DNA of 64,000 nucleotides from Erwinia mallotivora. Its GTDB lineage: Bacteria > Pseudomonadota > Gammaproteobacteria > Enterobacterales > Enterobacteriaceae. The notes under the pieces are model-generated. The model was given only the letters and a program-made list of their open reading frames with translations, had not been told where the DNA came from and made no database searches. The stretch spans positions 62,001-126,000 of the forward strand of contig NZ_JFHN01000075.1 in the NCBI RefSeq assembly GCF_000590885.1, given 5' to 3'. Position 1 is the first letter of the stretch. Every line of letters begins with the position of its first letter. The position numbers and the translations under genes are program-made. Below are positions 9,629 through 17,793 of this stretch, one piece after another.

Positions 9629-10348
9629 ATGCTCAGCTTACGTTCAATCAACCAGTTCTACGGGCAAAATCACATTCTCTGGGATGTAGATCTGGATTTG
9701 CCTCCTGGCACCTGTACCGGCGTGCTGGGGCAGTCAGGAATGGGTAAAACCACCCTGGTTAACTGCATCATGGGCCATCTGCCCATTAACAGCGGCTCGA
9801 TGATCTGGCAGGAGGCAAATCTGCCACCGCAGAATTTGCTGCTACAACCGATGGAACAGCGTGCAGCGTTAGGCATTGGCTATGTGCCGCAGGGACGGCA
9901 GATTTTCTCGCAGTTAAGCGTGGAAGAAAACCTGCAAATTGCTCTTCTGGCAGGCGCGGGCCATGAACGTCATCGCGCCATTCCTCAGATGGTTTATGAC
10001 CTGTTTCCCGCACTCTATTCCCTGCGACACCAGCGCAGCGGTGAGTTAATGCCTGACCAGCAGCAGCAGCTGGCGCTGGCCAGAGCGCTGGTGTTAAAGC
10101 CAAAGTTGTTAATTCTCGATGAGCCAACGGAGGGGATGTCGCCCTGGCTGGAAGAAGAAATGGGTAATCTGATCCACCGGCTGAACCACGATTTTGGTCT
10201 GACTATCCTGCTGCTCGAACAACGGATTTCATTTATTCGCCGCGTGGCCGACTATTTTTTACTGCTGCACCGTGGGCGCAATGTTGCTCATGGCAGGGTT
10301 GCCCAGTTGGATGAACGCATTATTAATACCTGGCTTACGGTGACATGA
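9629..10348 (+). CDS. Orphan UrtE/LivF-like ABC transporter ATPase
   Basis: A 239-residue ABC ATPase. The start ATG at 9629 is preceded by GAAGGAGAG. Walker A is GQSGMGKT (about residues 35-42), the Q-loop region reads YVPQGRQIF, and Walker B is LLILDEPTEGM. The overall sequence is closest to UrtE, the ATPase of urea/short-chain amide ABC importers, with LivF as second choice. The ABC signature, normally LSGGQ, reads LMPDQ here, and the rest of the helix (QQQLALARAL) is kept. No permease, binding protein or urease gene is nearby, so it either serves distant subunits or is degenerating. A 3'-end fragment of a second copy lies at ~11.68-11.78 kb. Confidence 0.75.
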   Translation: MLSLRSINQFYGQNHILWDVDLDLPPGTCTGVLGQSGMGKTTLVNCIMGHLPINSGSMIWQEANLPPQNLLLQPMEQRAALGIGYVPQGRQIFSQLSVEENLQIALLAGAGHERHRAIPQMVYDLFPALYSLRHQRSGELMPDQQQQLALARALVLKPKLLILDEPTEGMSPWLEEEMGNLIHRLNHDFGLTILLLEQRISFIRRVADYFLLLHRGRNVAHGRVAQLDERIINTWLTVT

Positions 10349-10826
10349 TTGTTTTCAGCCAGCCACCTGTATGGATGCGCAGATCCGCTGCCAGTTTGTT
10401 CCCGAAACAACCGGACTGAATGTCAGACAATATTCAGTCCGGAAACCTGTTGCTGCATGACTTTTCCGCAGAATGAGCCTCAGCCACTTCGGGATCAGCA
10501 GGATTAATATCGGTAACAATAAACCAGATCCCGTATCTCTTGCTCAGAGCCGTACTCTGCCTGTGTTTACCCTTACCGAGGGAGCCGGGAACTAAAATAT
10601 ATTCAGCTAAGCGGATTTATTAATATTAAGATATTTCTGTTATCTGGCGGTCATCATATTAAAGGGAACATTTTCCCTGCCCGAGAACGCCATCCTTCAC
10701 AGAATAATTTTTCTAAAAATATTTTTTTTCAAAAGAGACATTTTTTTAAAAAATTTTTCGATTTATTCTTTTCTGCTCCAATTTATTAGAAAGAGCAAGA
10801 TTTTAAATATCGATTTTATCACCACT
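10349..10826. other. AT-rich intergenic stretch with one hairpin
   Basis: No coding region is recognised. The only clear structure is the 11-bp inverted repeat at 10411-10442; the 10690-10800 part is nearly all A/T. Confidence 0.5.
10411..10442. repeat. Perfect 11-bp inverted repeat (hairpin) after the ABC ATPase
   Basis: CCGGACTGAAT and ATTCAGTCCGG flank a 10-base loop, 63 bp past the ATPase stop. It lacks a following T-tract, so it is at best a weak terminator or an mRNA-stabilising hairpin. Confidence 0.55.
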
Positions 10827-11570
10827 TCAATCTACACGATCATTGTCATCTTTATATCCGCTGCTATATTCGCTGTCATAGCCATTTCCATATTCGCTGT
10901 CATAGTCATTTCCATCTCCACTCCCGGACAGCTCAGCGTCATCAGAACCGAATTTCACTACAGGAGTGTTGGAATATTCAGATTTCCAGCCGGAATAAGC
11001 TTGTGAAACACCTTTTTCCAGCCCTTCGATTGTGCTCATATCACTGGAGTTATCAGGTTTCAGGCCATCAGGCAGCCCTTCATCATGACTGCTATTTTCA
11101 CCAGACAACATCTCACGGGAAAAATACCCCAGGCCTAAAATGGCAGCTACTGCTGCTGAATACACAATAATTTTTTTTACAGATGAATTATTTTTCCCTG
11201 CCCAAGAATTATTGGTTTTTTTAGTCTTTTCCTGCTCCAGAATCATTTTATGGGTTCTACCATCTTTAAGGAAAATTTCTTTCTCTACATCGCCATCTGA
11301 TGCATAAGCCTGCCGGTTGGTTGAGATACCAAAAACCGACTTTATCTTTGCAGTAAATAGAGTTAACAGTGTATCGGATGTTTTTGGGGAGGATGAAACC
11401 AGTAACTCTGGCTTTGTAAGAATGGGCTTATCTTCACTAATATTAATCACCGATGATAAATTTTTTGAGAATCCTTCCGGATTCTTTTTCTCTCCATTTT
11501 TATACCCTGAAGATAAATCAGAGTAAATTTTTTGTGAATCGATACTTCCTTCCGTCTTTAAAGGTCCCAT
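10827..11570 (-). CDS. Unrecognised single-span membrane protein, paralogue of the broken gene at 13.1-13.8 kb
   Basis: A 247-residue protein I cannot assign to a family. Residues 1-130 are hydrophilic and rich in Ser, Asn and Lys without a Sec signal. Residues ~134-150 form one hydrophobic span (IIVYSAAVAAILGLGYF) preceded by KK. The C-terminal tail is acidic and repetitive, rich in Asp, Tyr, Gly and Ser (two copies of an 8-residue YDSEY-containing unit). The start has GGGGA upstream. The N-terminus, the span and the promoter region are homologous to the broken gene at 13137-13774 (both have KMxxxQEK-type and SGExxx segments). Base composition is far more AT-rich than the flanking core genes. 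A secreted or effector-like role is possible but unproven. Confidence 0.6.
   Translation of the reverse strand: MGPLKTEGSIDSQKIYSDLSSGYKNGEKKNPEGFSKNLSSVINISEDKPILTKPELLVSSSPKTSDTLLTLFTAKIKSVFGISTNRQAYASDGDVEKEIFLKDGRTHKMILEQEKTKKTNNSWAGKNNSSVKKIIVYSAAVAAILGLGYFSREMLSGENSSHDEGLPDGLKPDNSSDMSTIEGLEKGVSQAYSGWKSEYSNTPVVKFGSDDAELSGSGDGNDYDSEYGNGYDSEYSSGYKDDNDRVD
10866..10913 (-). repeat. 24-bp tandem repeat (two units) inside the unknown gene
   Basis: Two adjacent 24-bp units differing at one base encode the two Asp/Tyr/Gly-rich octapeptides in the acidic tail. The repeat length is a multiple of three, so copy changes would alter the protein without a frameshift. Confidence 0.8.
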
Positions 11571-11624
11571 ACTAAATCCCCATTATAAAAATCAATCTGA
11601 TAAAAAACCGAGACAAAAAAGCGT

Positions 11625-11674
11625 GAAAATAATACATTATCCCCGAAGAGAAAAATGTCAAAAAACGCATTTAA
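11625..11674 (-). promoter_or_regulatory. Conserved promoter-like block, copy 1
   Basis: On the minus strand it contains TTGACA and, 14 bases later, GATAAT (or TAATGT after 16). The same block, ~90% identical, lies upstream of the paralogue at 13849-13899. Conservation between the copies supports a shared promoter; the -10 placement is uncertain. Confidence 0.5.
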
Positions 11675-11677
11675 CAG

Positions 11678-11782
11678 CTACTACTGCATCGTGGAAGCAA
11701 CGTTGTTAACAACAGGATTGCCTGATTGGATCAACGCAATTATTAATAACAGGCTGACGGTAAAATGATTTTTCTATCAGCC
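11678..11782 (+). pseudogene. Relict 3' end of a second UrtE-like ABC ATPase gene
   Basis: This stretch aligns with 10258-10360, the last ~30 codons and trailer of the intact ATPase. Readable remnants are LLLHRGxNV, then an in-frame TGA, LDQR, a one-base insertion, and IINxxLTV with the stop. It cannot encode a product. It shows that a copy of the ATPase 3' end was duplicated beyond the unknown gene at 10827-11570. Confidence 0.75.
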
Positions 11783-11867
11783 TTAAACTATCAAATAATT
11801 CGCAACGGCTTACCGTAACCGGCCTGAAAGGAGCACAGCCATTGCCTGCTCCTTTATGCCCCATTAC

Positions 11868-13046
11868 TCATTTATTTTGTGCCGGATAGGTATCAGCATA
11901 CAGCTTTCTGAACCTTGTCAGGGTCCCTATTACTTTGTCACTGAACTCGATCGGAAAACCTCTTTTTTCCATTTCATGCCCCAGAACTCTCAATGTTTCA
12001 ACCCCGCTTTCAATCTCGCTTCTGGTCAGGGTGTTGCCGTCTTTTTCCAGTTTGCTCAGCATTTCCCTTGCGGTTTCCAGAGCCTGTGCGAAATGTCTGT
12101 TATTTGTACCCGATATATCTTTTGTTTTCTTATGCGCGGATTTAATTGATGCATCGAACATTTTTTTTGCTTTTCCGTTTTTAATCCCTTTGTGCAATTC
12201 ATCAAGATAATCAGATATATTTGAATAGCTTTCATCAATTTCAATTGATGGATGCATTACCAGATCTTCCCTTGGCAGATAGGGAACAGGTGCAGCAATC
12301 GCGGTTTCGTCTTCAGTGCTGATGATAAATGATTTATTTCTGATACCAGGAAATTCCCTTGTTAAATCAGCCTCATACTGTAAAGACATGTTACTGGTTT
12401 CAGCAGAAATTTTGCCGGGAATACCTAATTTGTCAGCAAGCCTTTCCATTTTCCGCAAAACTTTTTTACCTTCTTTATTTTCCTCTGTTGATAACGTTCT
12501 TTTATTTTCAGACAGAAATTTTTTCATTTCAACTCTCATCTCAAGAAACTTACGGTAGTTCTGAGAGTCTGCTTCACTTTCGATGGTGAATTTTTTATTA
12601 ATAGATACTCTTTCTACAATATTTGTGAAAAGAGATTTTATTTTTTCATTTTTAATATCACCTTCGAAATATTGAATTATTAAAGATAAATTTTCATAAG
12701 TTGCTGTTTGTGAAGATGTATCTTCCTTTACAAGAACCGAAGTGCCCTTTGATTCCGGGCCTGTTTTTTCTCCGACAGAAGGAGACTCGCAAGTCAACAG
12801 GGAAACTTTTTTTTCAACGGCCTGAAATCTGCTCTGATATTTCTCAGGAACCGCCAGATTTGTGAAAATTTTGTTAATGTGAGTCAATACCTTTTTTCTG
12901 TCACTTAGCTCTTCTTCTGGTAGGGTCCGAGCTTCAGCGTAGGTAGCATCGGCAAAGTATTCCACAGCATGATATAAATTCAGAAAATCCTTCTCATCAT
13001 TATTCTCTGGTGGCTCGATATTAATATTTTCATTTTTATTCGCCAC
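11868..13046 (-). CDS. Three-repeat helical protein of unknown function; probably the C-terminal part of a broken longer gene
   Basis: A 392-residue frame starting with GTG at 13046, without a good ribosome-binding site. I do not recognise a family. It is predicted mostly helical and contains three diverged ~95-residue repeats. Each carries an (R/N)TL...L motif, seen at RTLPEEELSDRKKVL, RTLSTEENKEGKKVL and NTLTRSEIESGVETL, followed by a conserved (A/G)xP. The first helix of repeat 1 (NYDSFLNYVDRL) is encoded upstream of the GTG, in the same open frame. That frame runs back to a TGA at 13137-13139, the stop of the preceding gene, with no standard start codon in between. The true coding unit therefore probably extends upstream, or depends on readthrough or reinitiation. 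AT-rich and accessory. Confidence 0.55.
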   Translation of the reverse strand: MANKNENINIEPPENNDEKDFLNLYHAVEYFADATYAEARTLPEEELSDRKKVLTHINKIFTNLAVPEKYQSRFQAVEKKVSLLTCESPSVGEKTGPESKGTSVLVKEDTSSQTATYENLSLIIQYFEGDIKNEKIKSLFTNIVERVSINKKFTIESEADSQNYRKFLEMRVEMKKFLSENKRTLSTEENKEGKKVLRKMERLADKLGIPGKISAETSNMSLQYEADLTREFPGIRNKSFIISTEDETAIAAPVPYLPREDLVMHPSIEIDESYSNISDYLDELHKGIKNGKAKKMFDASIKSAHKKTKDISGTNNRHFAQALETAREMLSKLEKDGNTLTRSEIESGVETLRVLGHEMEKRGFPIEFSDKVIGTLTRFRKLYADTYPAQNK

Positions 13047-13136
13047 AGCCCGGTCAAGTAGTCTTTTACTACTTCCTTGCGGAAGTCTGTCAACGTAATT
13101 CAGAAAGCTGTCGTAATTATAGGCTATTCTTTTACT

Positions 13137-13774
13137 TCAGGTTCCTTGCGCCTGCGTTACCAACTCCTCATGTTGTTCAGCTTGATAAGCAGAATAAGGA
13201 AGTGATGTATCACTTTCCTGAAAAAACACATTATTCAGATCGCTGCTAATATCTGGATTAAGGTTACCTGGCTGCGCTTTACCGTTATTATCACCAGAGC
13301 GTATTTCACTGATAAAATAACTTCCTGCAAAACCTAAAATTGTTAAAGCCGTCATTGGCACGGCGACGGCTTTTTTTCTGTTAAAATTCAACAAGGGCTG
13401 CTGCCGACAGGTGATATAATGACTGTCTTTCTGTTCCTGGGCCATCTTATCCAATCCCCACCAACAGAACGTATTTCCTCTAACTCCACAGCATATGGTG
13501 TCTCTGCCTGTTGCGGCATAATCATTGCTGAAACTGATTCCGTTAAGGTAGTAATACCACCGCTCAATGCATCATATAATTTCGAAGAGAAAAAGTTGAA
13601 TGAATTTTGATTTTTAATTGATGTTTTATCTTCGTTTGAATTAACAACAGATGATACATTGTTCGAAAAGCCCCCCTTTCCACTCTCACTGCCATTCCCG
13701 TTTATATTGTCTGATGGTAATTCACTATAGCTTGCTCGTACATTTCCATCTCTTACAATAGCGGCTAATCCCAT
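13137..13774 (-). pseudogene. Frameshifted paralogue of the unknown membrane protein at 10.8 kb
   Basis: The start ATG at 13774 has AAGGA eight bases upstream. The first frame gives ~105 homologous residues (MGLAAIVRDG...LEEIRSVGG) and then runs out of homology. Homology resumes in another frame (LDKMAQEQK, a KK-preceded hydrophobic span FNRKKAVAVPMTALTILGF, then SDLNNV), ending at TGA 13137-13139. The switch lies at a run of four G (plus-strand CCCC 13456-13459); one extra G would rejoin the frames. The restored alignment to the intact paralogue (KDGRTHKMILEQEK against VGGGLDKMAQEQK) supports a one-base deletion. After the TGA the same frame continues into the three-repeat protein. Restored and read through, the whole locus would give ~635 residues. 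Confidence 0.65.
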
Positions 13775-13820
13775 TTTTAAAATCCTTTTTCCAGAAAATA
13801 TATTCAATAAATCACAAATA

Positions 13821-13848
13821 CAACGCAACGCAACGCAACGCAACGCAA
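13821..13848. repeat. Pentanucleotide tandem repeat (CAACG)5
   Basis: Five perfect CAACG units plus CAA lie in the leader of the broken paralogue, between its promoter-like block and its ATG. The homologous leader of the 10.8-kb paralogue lacks the repeat. Such repeats change length by slippage and can alter promoter or leader spacing. Confidence 0.9.
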
Positions 13849-13899
13849 GAAAATAGTACATTATCCCTGATGAGAAAAATGTCAAAAAAACGCATTTAA
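13849..13899 (-). promoter_or_regulatory. Conserved promoter-like block, copy 2
   Basis: This is the counterpart of 11625-11674, with TTGACA and GATAAT on the minus strand and only a few differences. It would drive the broken paralogue. Confidence 0.5.
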
Positions 13900-14109
13900 T
13901 ACTAAGCAGGATCATTCCGAGTGAATGATCACTCAGATGAAAAACGGGTAATATTGTTTTTTTAATAGCCTGTGCGAGAAAAAATGCCAGACGGCTATTT
14001 AATCTGATAAAACGGCAAAGAATAAGGGGCAGTTTCAGGCCCCCCCTCTTTTGCTGATTTAATTTCCGATAAAAAATAAGAGCGCAGGCCTGTTTACCCG
14101 ACCTTCAAA
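13900..14109. other. Gap between the accessory island and bioD
   Basis: Contains a small GATCATTC/GAATGATC hairpin near 13908-13929. Nothing else is recognised. Confidence 0.4.
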
Positions 14110-14790
14110 TTACTCCGGCAGCCGGACGAAATCCGCAAGGCTGTTAAACTGATTGCTATTGGTCAGATAAGGGATCTCGCCGAGCATGGGAACGGGAATA
14201 CGGTGTTGTAGCGTTGCCAGATACTCAGCATGTCGTCTGCCGGGAGGGTGAATGCCATTAGCAATCCAGCCTGCCAGCCGTAGCCCGCTGCTCTCAATTG
14301 CCTGCGCGGTCAGCATCGCATGATTAATACACCCCAGCTTAATTCCTACCACCAGCACGACCGGTAACTGCTCCTGCTTTACCCAGTCGGCAAAGGTCGT
14401 TTCAGCTGAAAGCGGCGTATACCAGCCACCGGCACCTTCGGTTAATACCCAGTCAGCCTGACTGGACAACTTTGCCAGCCCGGCTGACAGTTGTGAAAAC
14501 AGAATGGGCCGCTGCTCTTCTGCGCTGACAATATGGGGAGAAGTCGGCTCCAGAAACGCCATGGGATTAATATCATCATAAGGCAGTGATACCGCGCTGT
14601 TGCGCTTCAGCGCCAGTGCATCTTCGTTACGAATGCCGTCAGGCGTCTGCTCGCAGCCCGACGCCACCGGCTTGTAACCAACACAACGATAGCCTGCCGC
14701 CTTCGCCGCCTGTAACAGAGCGGTGCTGGCAACCGTTTTGCCCACTTCGGTATCTGTCCCGGTAATAAACCAACGTTTAGTCACAATCAA
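14110..14790 (-). CDS. bioD: Dethiobiotin synthetase BioD
   Basis: A 226-residue ATP-dependent carboxylase that closes the ureido ring of 7,8-diaminopelargonate to give dethiobiotin, the penultimate step of biotin synthesis. The N-terminal P-loop GTDTEVGKT (residues 11-19) is canonical, and the EGAGGWYTPL segment is the substrate-binding loop typical of the family. It is the last gene of bioBFCD; its start overlaps the end of bioC by 14 bases, indicating coupled translation. Regulation is from the BirA operator upstream of bioB. Confidence 0.97.
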   Translation of the reverse strand: MIVTKRWFITGTDTEVGKTVASTALLQAAKAAGYRCVGYKPVASGCEQTPDGIRNEDALALKRNSAVSLPYDDINPMAFLEPTSPHIVSAEEQRPILFSQLSAGLAKLSSQADWVLTEGAGGWYTPLSAETTFADWVKQEQLPVVLVVGIKLGCINHAMLTAQAIESSGLRLAGWIANGIHPPGRRHAEYLATLQHRIPVPMLGEIPYLTNSNQFNSLADFVRLPE

Positions 14791-15532
14791 TCACTCCATA
14801 CACCAGATGGTAACTGAGCAGAAATCCGCGTCTGTCCTGCGGCCAGTAACGCGTCAACAGCGGTAAATGCCGACGGCTGAACAGGGTCGTCTGTCGCCCC
14901 TGATGCAAATGGGTCACCCCGGTGCCTTTCAGAGAGCGCAGGGCACTGAGTACATCTGGAAAGGCCAGCGTCAACGTCTGCTGTTGAAAACGTGCCGCCA
15001 GTGGCTGACCTGCCCGCTGTATCGCATCAACAGTCAGAAAGCGATTGACAGGTGCCGATAAATCAAGCTGCTGCCAGGCAATATTCAGTTCGCTCAGGCT
15101 GCCGGCGGCGAGCGTTGAGAACAGCACCTGGCCGCCTGGCCGGGTCACCCGATGCATTTCACACAGGGCCACCCTTAAGTCACTGCACCATTGCACGACA
15201 AGGTTGCTCCAGCAAAGGTCAAAGCTCGCCTCCGCAAACGGCAGAGCTTCGATGTCACCTGACTGATAACCATCGGCAACCTGCTGTGATCGCGCATGAA
15301 GCAACATATCGGCTGATAAATCCAGCGCGGTGACATGATTCCCGGCCCGACGCCAGCGCTGACTGAACCAGCCGGTTCCGCATCCCGCATCAAGTATTTT
15401 CTGGCCCTGCTGTTGCCGCGCAAAGGTGACCAGATAGTCACCACTTTGTCGTTGCAGTTCCGCGTGCTGATCATAGCCGGTGGCGGCCCGACCAAAAGCC
15501 TGTGCAATGGCAGGTTTATTGACGGTTTGCAT
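14777..15532 (-). CDS. bioC: Malonyl-ACP O-methyltransferase BioC
   Basis: A 251-residue SAM-dependent methyltransferase that methylates malonyl-ACP, letting the fatty-acid machinery build the pimeloyl chain of biotin. The SAM-binding motif I is [12 protein letters not shown] (about residue 45), followed by the acidic ALDLSADML motif and [12 protein letters not shown]. It overlaps both bioF (17 bases) and bioD (14 bases) in the compact bio operon. BioH, which later removes the methyl group, is not in this window. Confidence 0.96.
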   Translation of the reverse strand: MQTVNKPAIAQAFGRAATGYDQHAELQRQSGDYLVTFARQQQGQKILDAGCGTGWFSQRWRRAGNHVTALDLSADMLLHARSQQVADGYQSGDIEALPFAEASFDLCWSNLVVQWCSDLRVALCEMHRVTRPGGQVLFSTLAAGSLSELNIAWQQLDLSAPVNRFLTVDAIQRAGQPLAARFQQQTLTLAFPDVLSALRSLKGTGVTHLHQGRQTTLFSRRHLPLLTRYWPQDRRGFLLSYHLVYGVIDCD

Positions 15533-16673
15533 TTTGCAACGCCTCCAGTAAGCGATGAATATCTTCTGTCTGGTGCTGCGCGGTCAGAGTTATTCTCAGC
15601 CGTGCCGTACCCGGCGGGACCGTCGGTGGACGAATAGCGGTCAGCCAGCAGCCCTGTTCTCTCAGCGCCTGCGCCCGTTGTATCGCCAGATGTTCATCAC
15701 CCACGATCAGCGGCTGTATCGCCGTGTCGGACGGCAATATATTCAGCCCCTGCTGCGCTGCCCCCTGACGAAAAAGGGCAATATTTCTGTGCAATCGATG
15801 GCGTAATTCATCCCCCTGCTGAATGCAGGAAAGGGATGCCTGCAATGCGCAGACCTGCGCGGGAGGCATGGCGGTGCTGTAAATCAGATGACGGGCAAAT
15901 TGCAGCAGGTAGTCAGCCGTGTCATCGCTGCACAGCACCGCTGCACCGCTGATGCCAAACGCTTTCCCAAAGGTCACCACCAGCAGTTCGGGTTTTACCT
16001 GCTGCTGCCAGCAGCTTCCCCTGCCCTGCTCGCCAGCTATGCCGATACCGTGGGCATCGTCCACCATCAGCCAGCCCTCGTGAAGCCGGGTCAGCCGGTG
16101 CAGTTCTGCCAGCGGCGCACTGTCGCCGTCCATACTGAATACGCCTTCGGTCACCACCAGCGTCTCACCTGTTGTATGTGGTTGACGCAGTAGCTGTGCC
16201 AGTGATTCAGGCTGATTGTGGGTAAAGCGCCGCAGGCTGGCAGGACTGAGGGCCGCCGCTTCCAGCAACGAGGCGTGGGCCAGCCGGTCAGCGAAGATGC
16301 GGTCATTTTTAGCCAGCATTGCGGTAATCACCGCCTGATTGGCCGCGAAACCGGAGATAAACAGCAGCGCACAGGGATAGCCAAGCCACTCTGCCAGCTG
16401 CTGCTCAAACTGCTGGTGCCGATAGCCATATCCGCTGACATGCCCGGAAGCGCCCGCGCCAACGCCATACTCTTCCGCCGCCTGCTGCCAGGCCGCAACG
16501 ATCTGTGGATGCCGACTCAATCCCAGATAGTCATTGGAGGAAAAGTTGAGGTAGCGACGCCCGCCAGTGTGCAGCGTTCGCGCATCGGCGTGGTGATTCA
16601 CGCTGCGCTGGCGAAAGAGTCCTTTTTCCCGGCGCTGCGCCAGCGCCAGGCTGATACGTTCTGACCAGCTCAT
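15516..16673 (-). CDS. bioF: 8-amino-7-oxononanoate synthase BioF
   Basis: A 385-residue PLP enzyme that condenses pimeloyl-ACP with L-alanine. Features include the YLGLSRHP segment, the glycine-rich GASGHVSGY motif, the DDAHGIG PLP-contact motif, and the Schiff-base lysine in [12 protein letters not shown]. The start ATG follows the bioB stop directly (TAAATG), so the two genes are almost certainly coupled. Length equals the family norm. Confidence 0.97.
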   Translation of the reverse strand: MSWSERISLALAQRREKGLFRQRSVNHHADARTLHTGGRRYLNFSSNDYLGLSRHPQIVAAWQQAAEEYGVGAGASGHVSGYGYRHQQFEQQLAEWLGYPCALLFISGFAANQAVITAMLAKNDRIFADRLAHASLLEAAALSPASLRRFTHNQPESLAQLLRQPHTTGETLVVTEGVFSMDGDSAPLAELHRLTRLHEGWLMVDDAHGIGIAGEQGRGSCWQQQVKPELLVVTFGKAFGISGAAVLCSDDTADYLLQFARHLIYSTAMPPAQVCALQASLSCIQQGDELRHRLHRNIALFRQGAAQQGLNILPSDTAIQPLIVGDEHLAIQRAQALREQGCWLTAIRPPTVPPGTARLRITLTAQHQTEDIHRLLEALQNANRQ

Positions 16674-17705
16674 TTACAGCGCCGCGTTATAGAACAGGTC
16701 AGTATCGGCATGAAGAAGCTGCCCCGCCAGCGCCTGCTGCTGCTCGTTATCCCCGGCATCCGTGGTGGTTTGCTGCGGGTTCAGCCCCAGCTTGCGGAAC
16801 AGTTGCAGATCTTTGTCTTCTTCCGGGTTCGGTGTGGTCAGCAGTTTACAACCGTAGAAAATGGAGTTTGCTCCGGCCATAAAGCACATCGCCTGGGTCT
16901 GTTCACTCATCGTCTCGCGCCCCGCAGACAGACGGACGTGAGAGGCAGGCATCATAATGCGGGCAACGGCAATGGTGCGAATAAAATCAAAAGGATCGAC
17001 ATCCTCGTTGTCTGCCAGCGGGGTGCCTTTTACCTTCACCAGCATATTGATTGGCACACTTTCCGGTGGGACAGGCAGATTAGCCAGTTGCACCAGCAGA
17101 CCGGCACGGTCGTTGACCGTTTCTCCCAGGCCGACGATGCCACCGGAACAGACTTTGATCCCGGCATCACGGACTTTACCCAGGGTATCGAGACGCTCCT
17201 GATAGCTGCGGGTGGTGATAATGCTGCCATAAAATTCCGGCGAGGTATCGAGATTGTGATTGTAGAAATCCAGCCCGGCACTGGCGAGACGTGCTGCCTG
17301 GTCGCCGCTCAGCGTCCCGAGTGTCATGCAGGTTTCCAGCCCCATGGCTTTTACCCCTTTCACCATCTGTTCCAGATAAGGCATGTCACGCTCATGGGGA
17401 TTTTTCCAGGCCGCGCCCATGCAAAAACGGTCAGATCCGGCGGCTTTGGCTTTACGGGCAGAGGTTAGCACTTCTTCCACTTCCATCAGCCGTTCGGATT
17501 CCAGTCCGGTCTTGTAACGCGCACTCTGCGGGCAATATTTGCAGTCTTCCGGGCAGGCACCGGTTTTAATCGACAGCAGGGTGCTGACCTGAACCTGACG
17601 GGGATCAAAGTGCTGGCGATGAACCTGCTGTGCCTCGAACATCAGCTCTAAAAAAGGCTTGTCAAACAGGGCCTGAGCCTGTGGGATTGTCCAGCGATTT
17701 GCCAT
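16674..17705 (-). CDS. bioB: Biotin synthase BioB (radical SAM)
   Basis: A 343-residue radical SAM enzyme that inserts sulfur into dethiobiotin. The SAM cluster motif CPEDCKYC has cysteines at residues 51, 55 and 58. The second, sacrificial 2Fe-2S cluster site includes the FCMGAAW cysteine, the [10 protein letters not shown] segment and the LSAGRE arginine. The ATG at 17705 is preferred over the TTG at 17717 because GGAG lies eight bases upstream of it. First gene of the leftward bio operon, divergent from bioA across the operator. Confidence 0.97.
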   Translation of the reverse strand: MANRWTIPQAQALFDKPFLELMFEAQQVHRQHFDPRQVQVSTLLSIKTGACPEDCKYCPQSARYKTGLESERLMEVEEVLTSARKAKAAGSDRFCMGAAWKNPHERDMPYLEQMVKGVKAMGLETCMTLGTLSGDQAARLASAGLDFYNHNLDTSPEFYGSIITTRSYQERLDTLGKVRDAGIKVCSGGIVGLGETVNDRAGLLVQLANLPVPPESVPINMLVKVKGTPLADNEDVDPFDFIRTIAVARIMMPASHVRLSAGRETMSEQTQAMCFMAGANSIFYGCKLLTTPNPEEDKDLQLFRKLGLNPQQTTTDAGDNEQQQALAGQLLHADTDLFYNAAL

Positions 17706-17749
17706 TGCTTGCTCCAAAAAAGTCGGTCGTTTATGGTTTTTGACTGCTT

Positions 17750-17790
17750 GTGGCTGTAAACTAAATTTTTTGAAATTGGTTTACAAGACA
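17750..17790. promoter_or_regulatory. BirA operator between bioB and bioA
   Basis: A dyad with arms TGTAAAC (17755-17761) and GTTTACA (17779-17785) and A/T-rich inner symmetry. It matches the E. coli bio operator, which the biotinoyl-AMP-loaded BirA dimer binds to shut off both divergent promoters. Confidence 0.9.
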
Positions 17791-17793
17791 TTT

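Larger units (their letters stand above)
11571..11867. other. Promoter region of the unknown gene plus relict fragment
   Basis: A ~50-bp promoter-like block (11625-11674) matches one upstream of the 13.7-kb paralogue. It is followed by a degraded fragment of the ABC ATPase 3' end (11678-11782). The rest to 11867 has no recognised feature. Confidence 0.6.
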
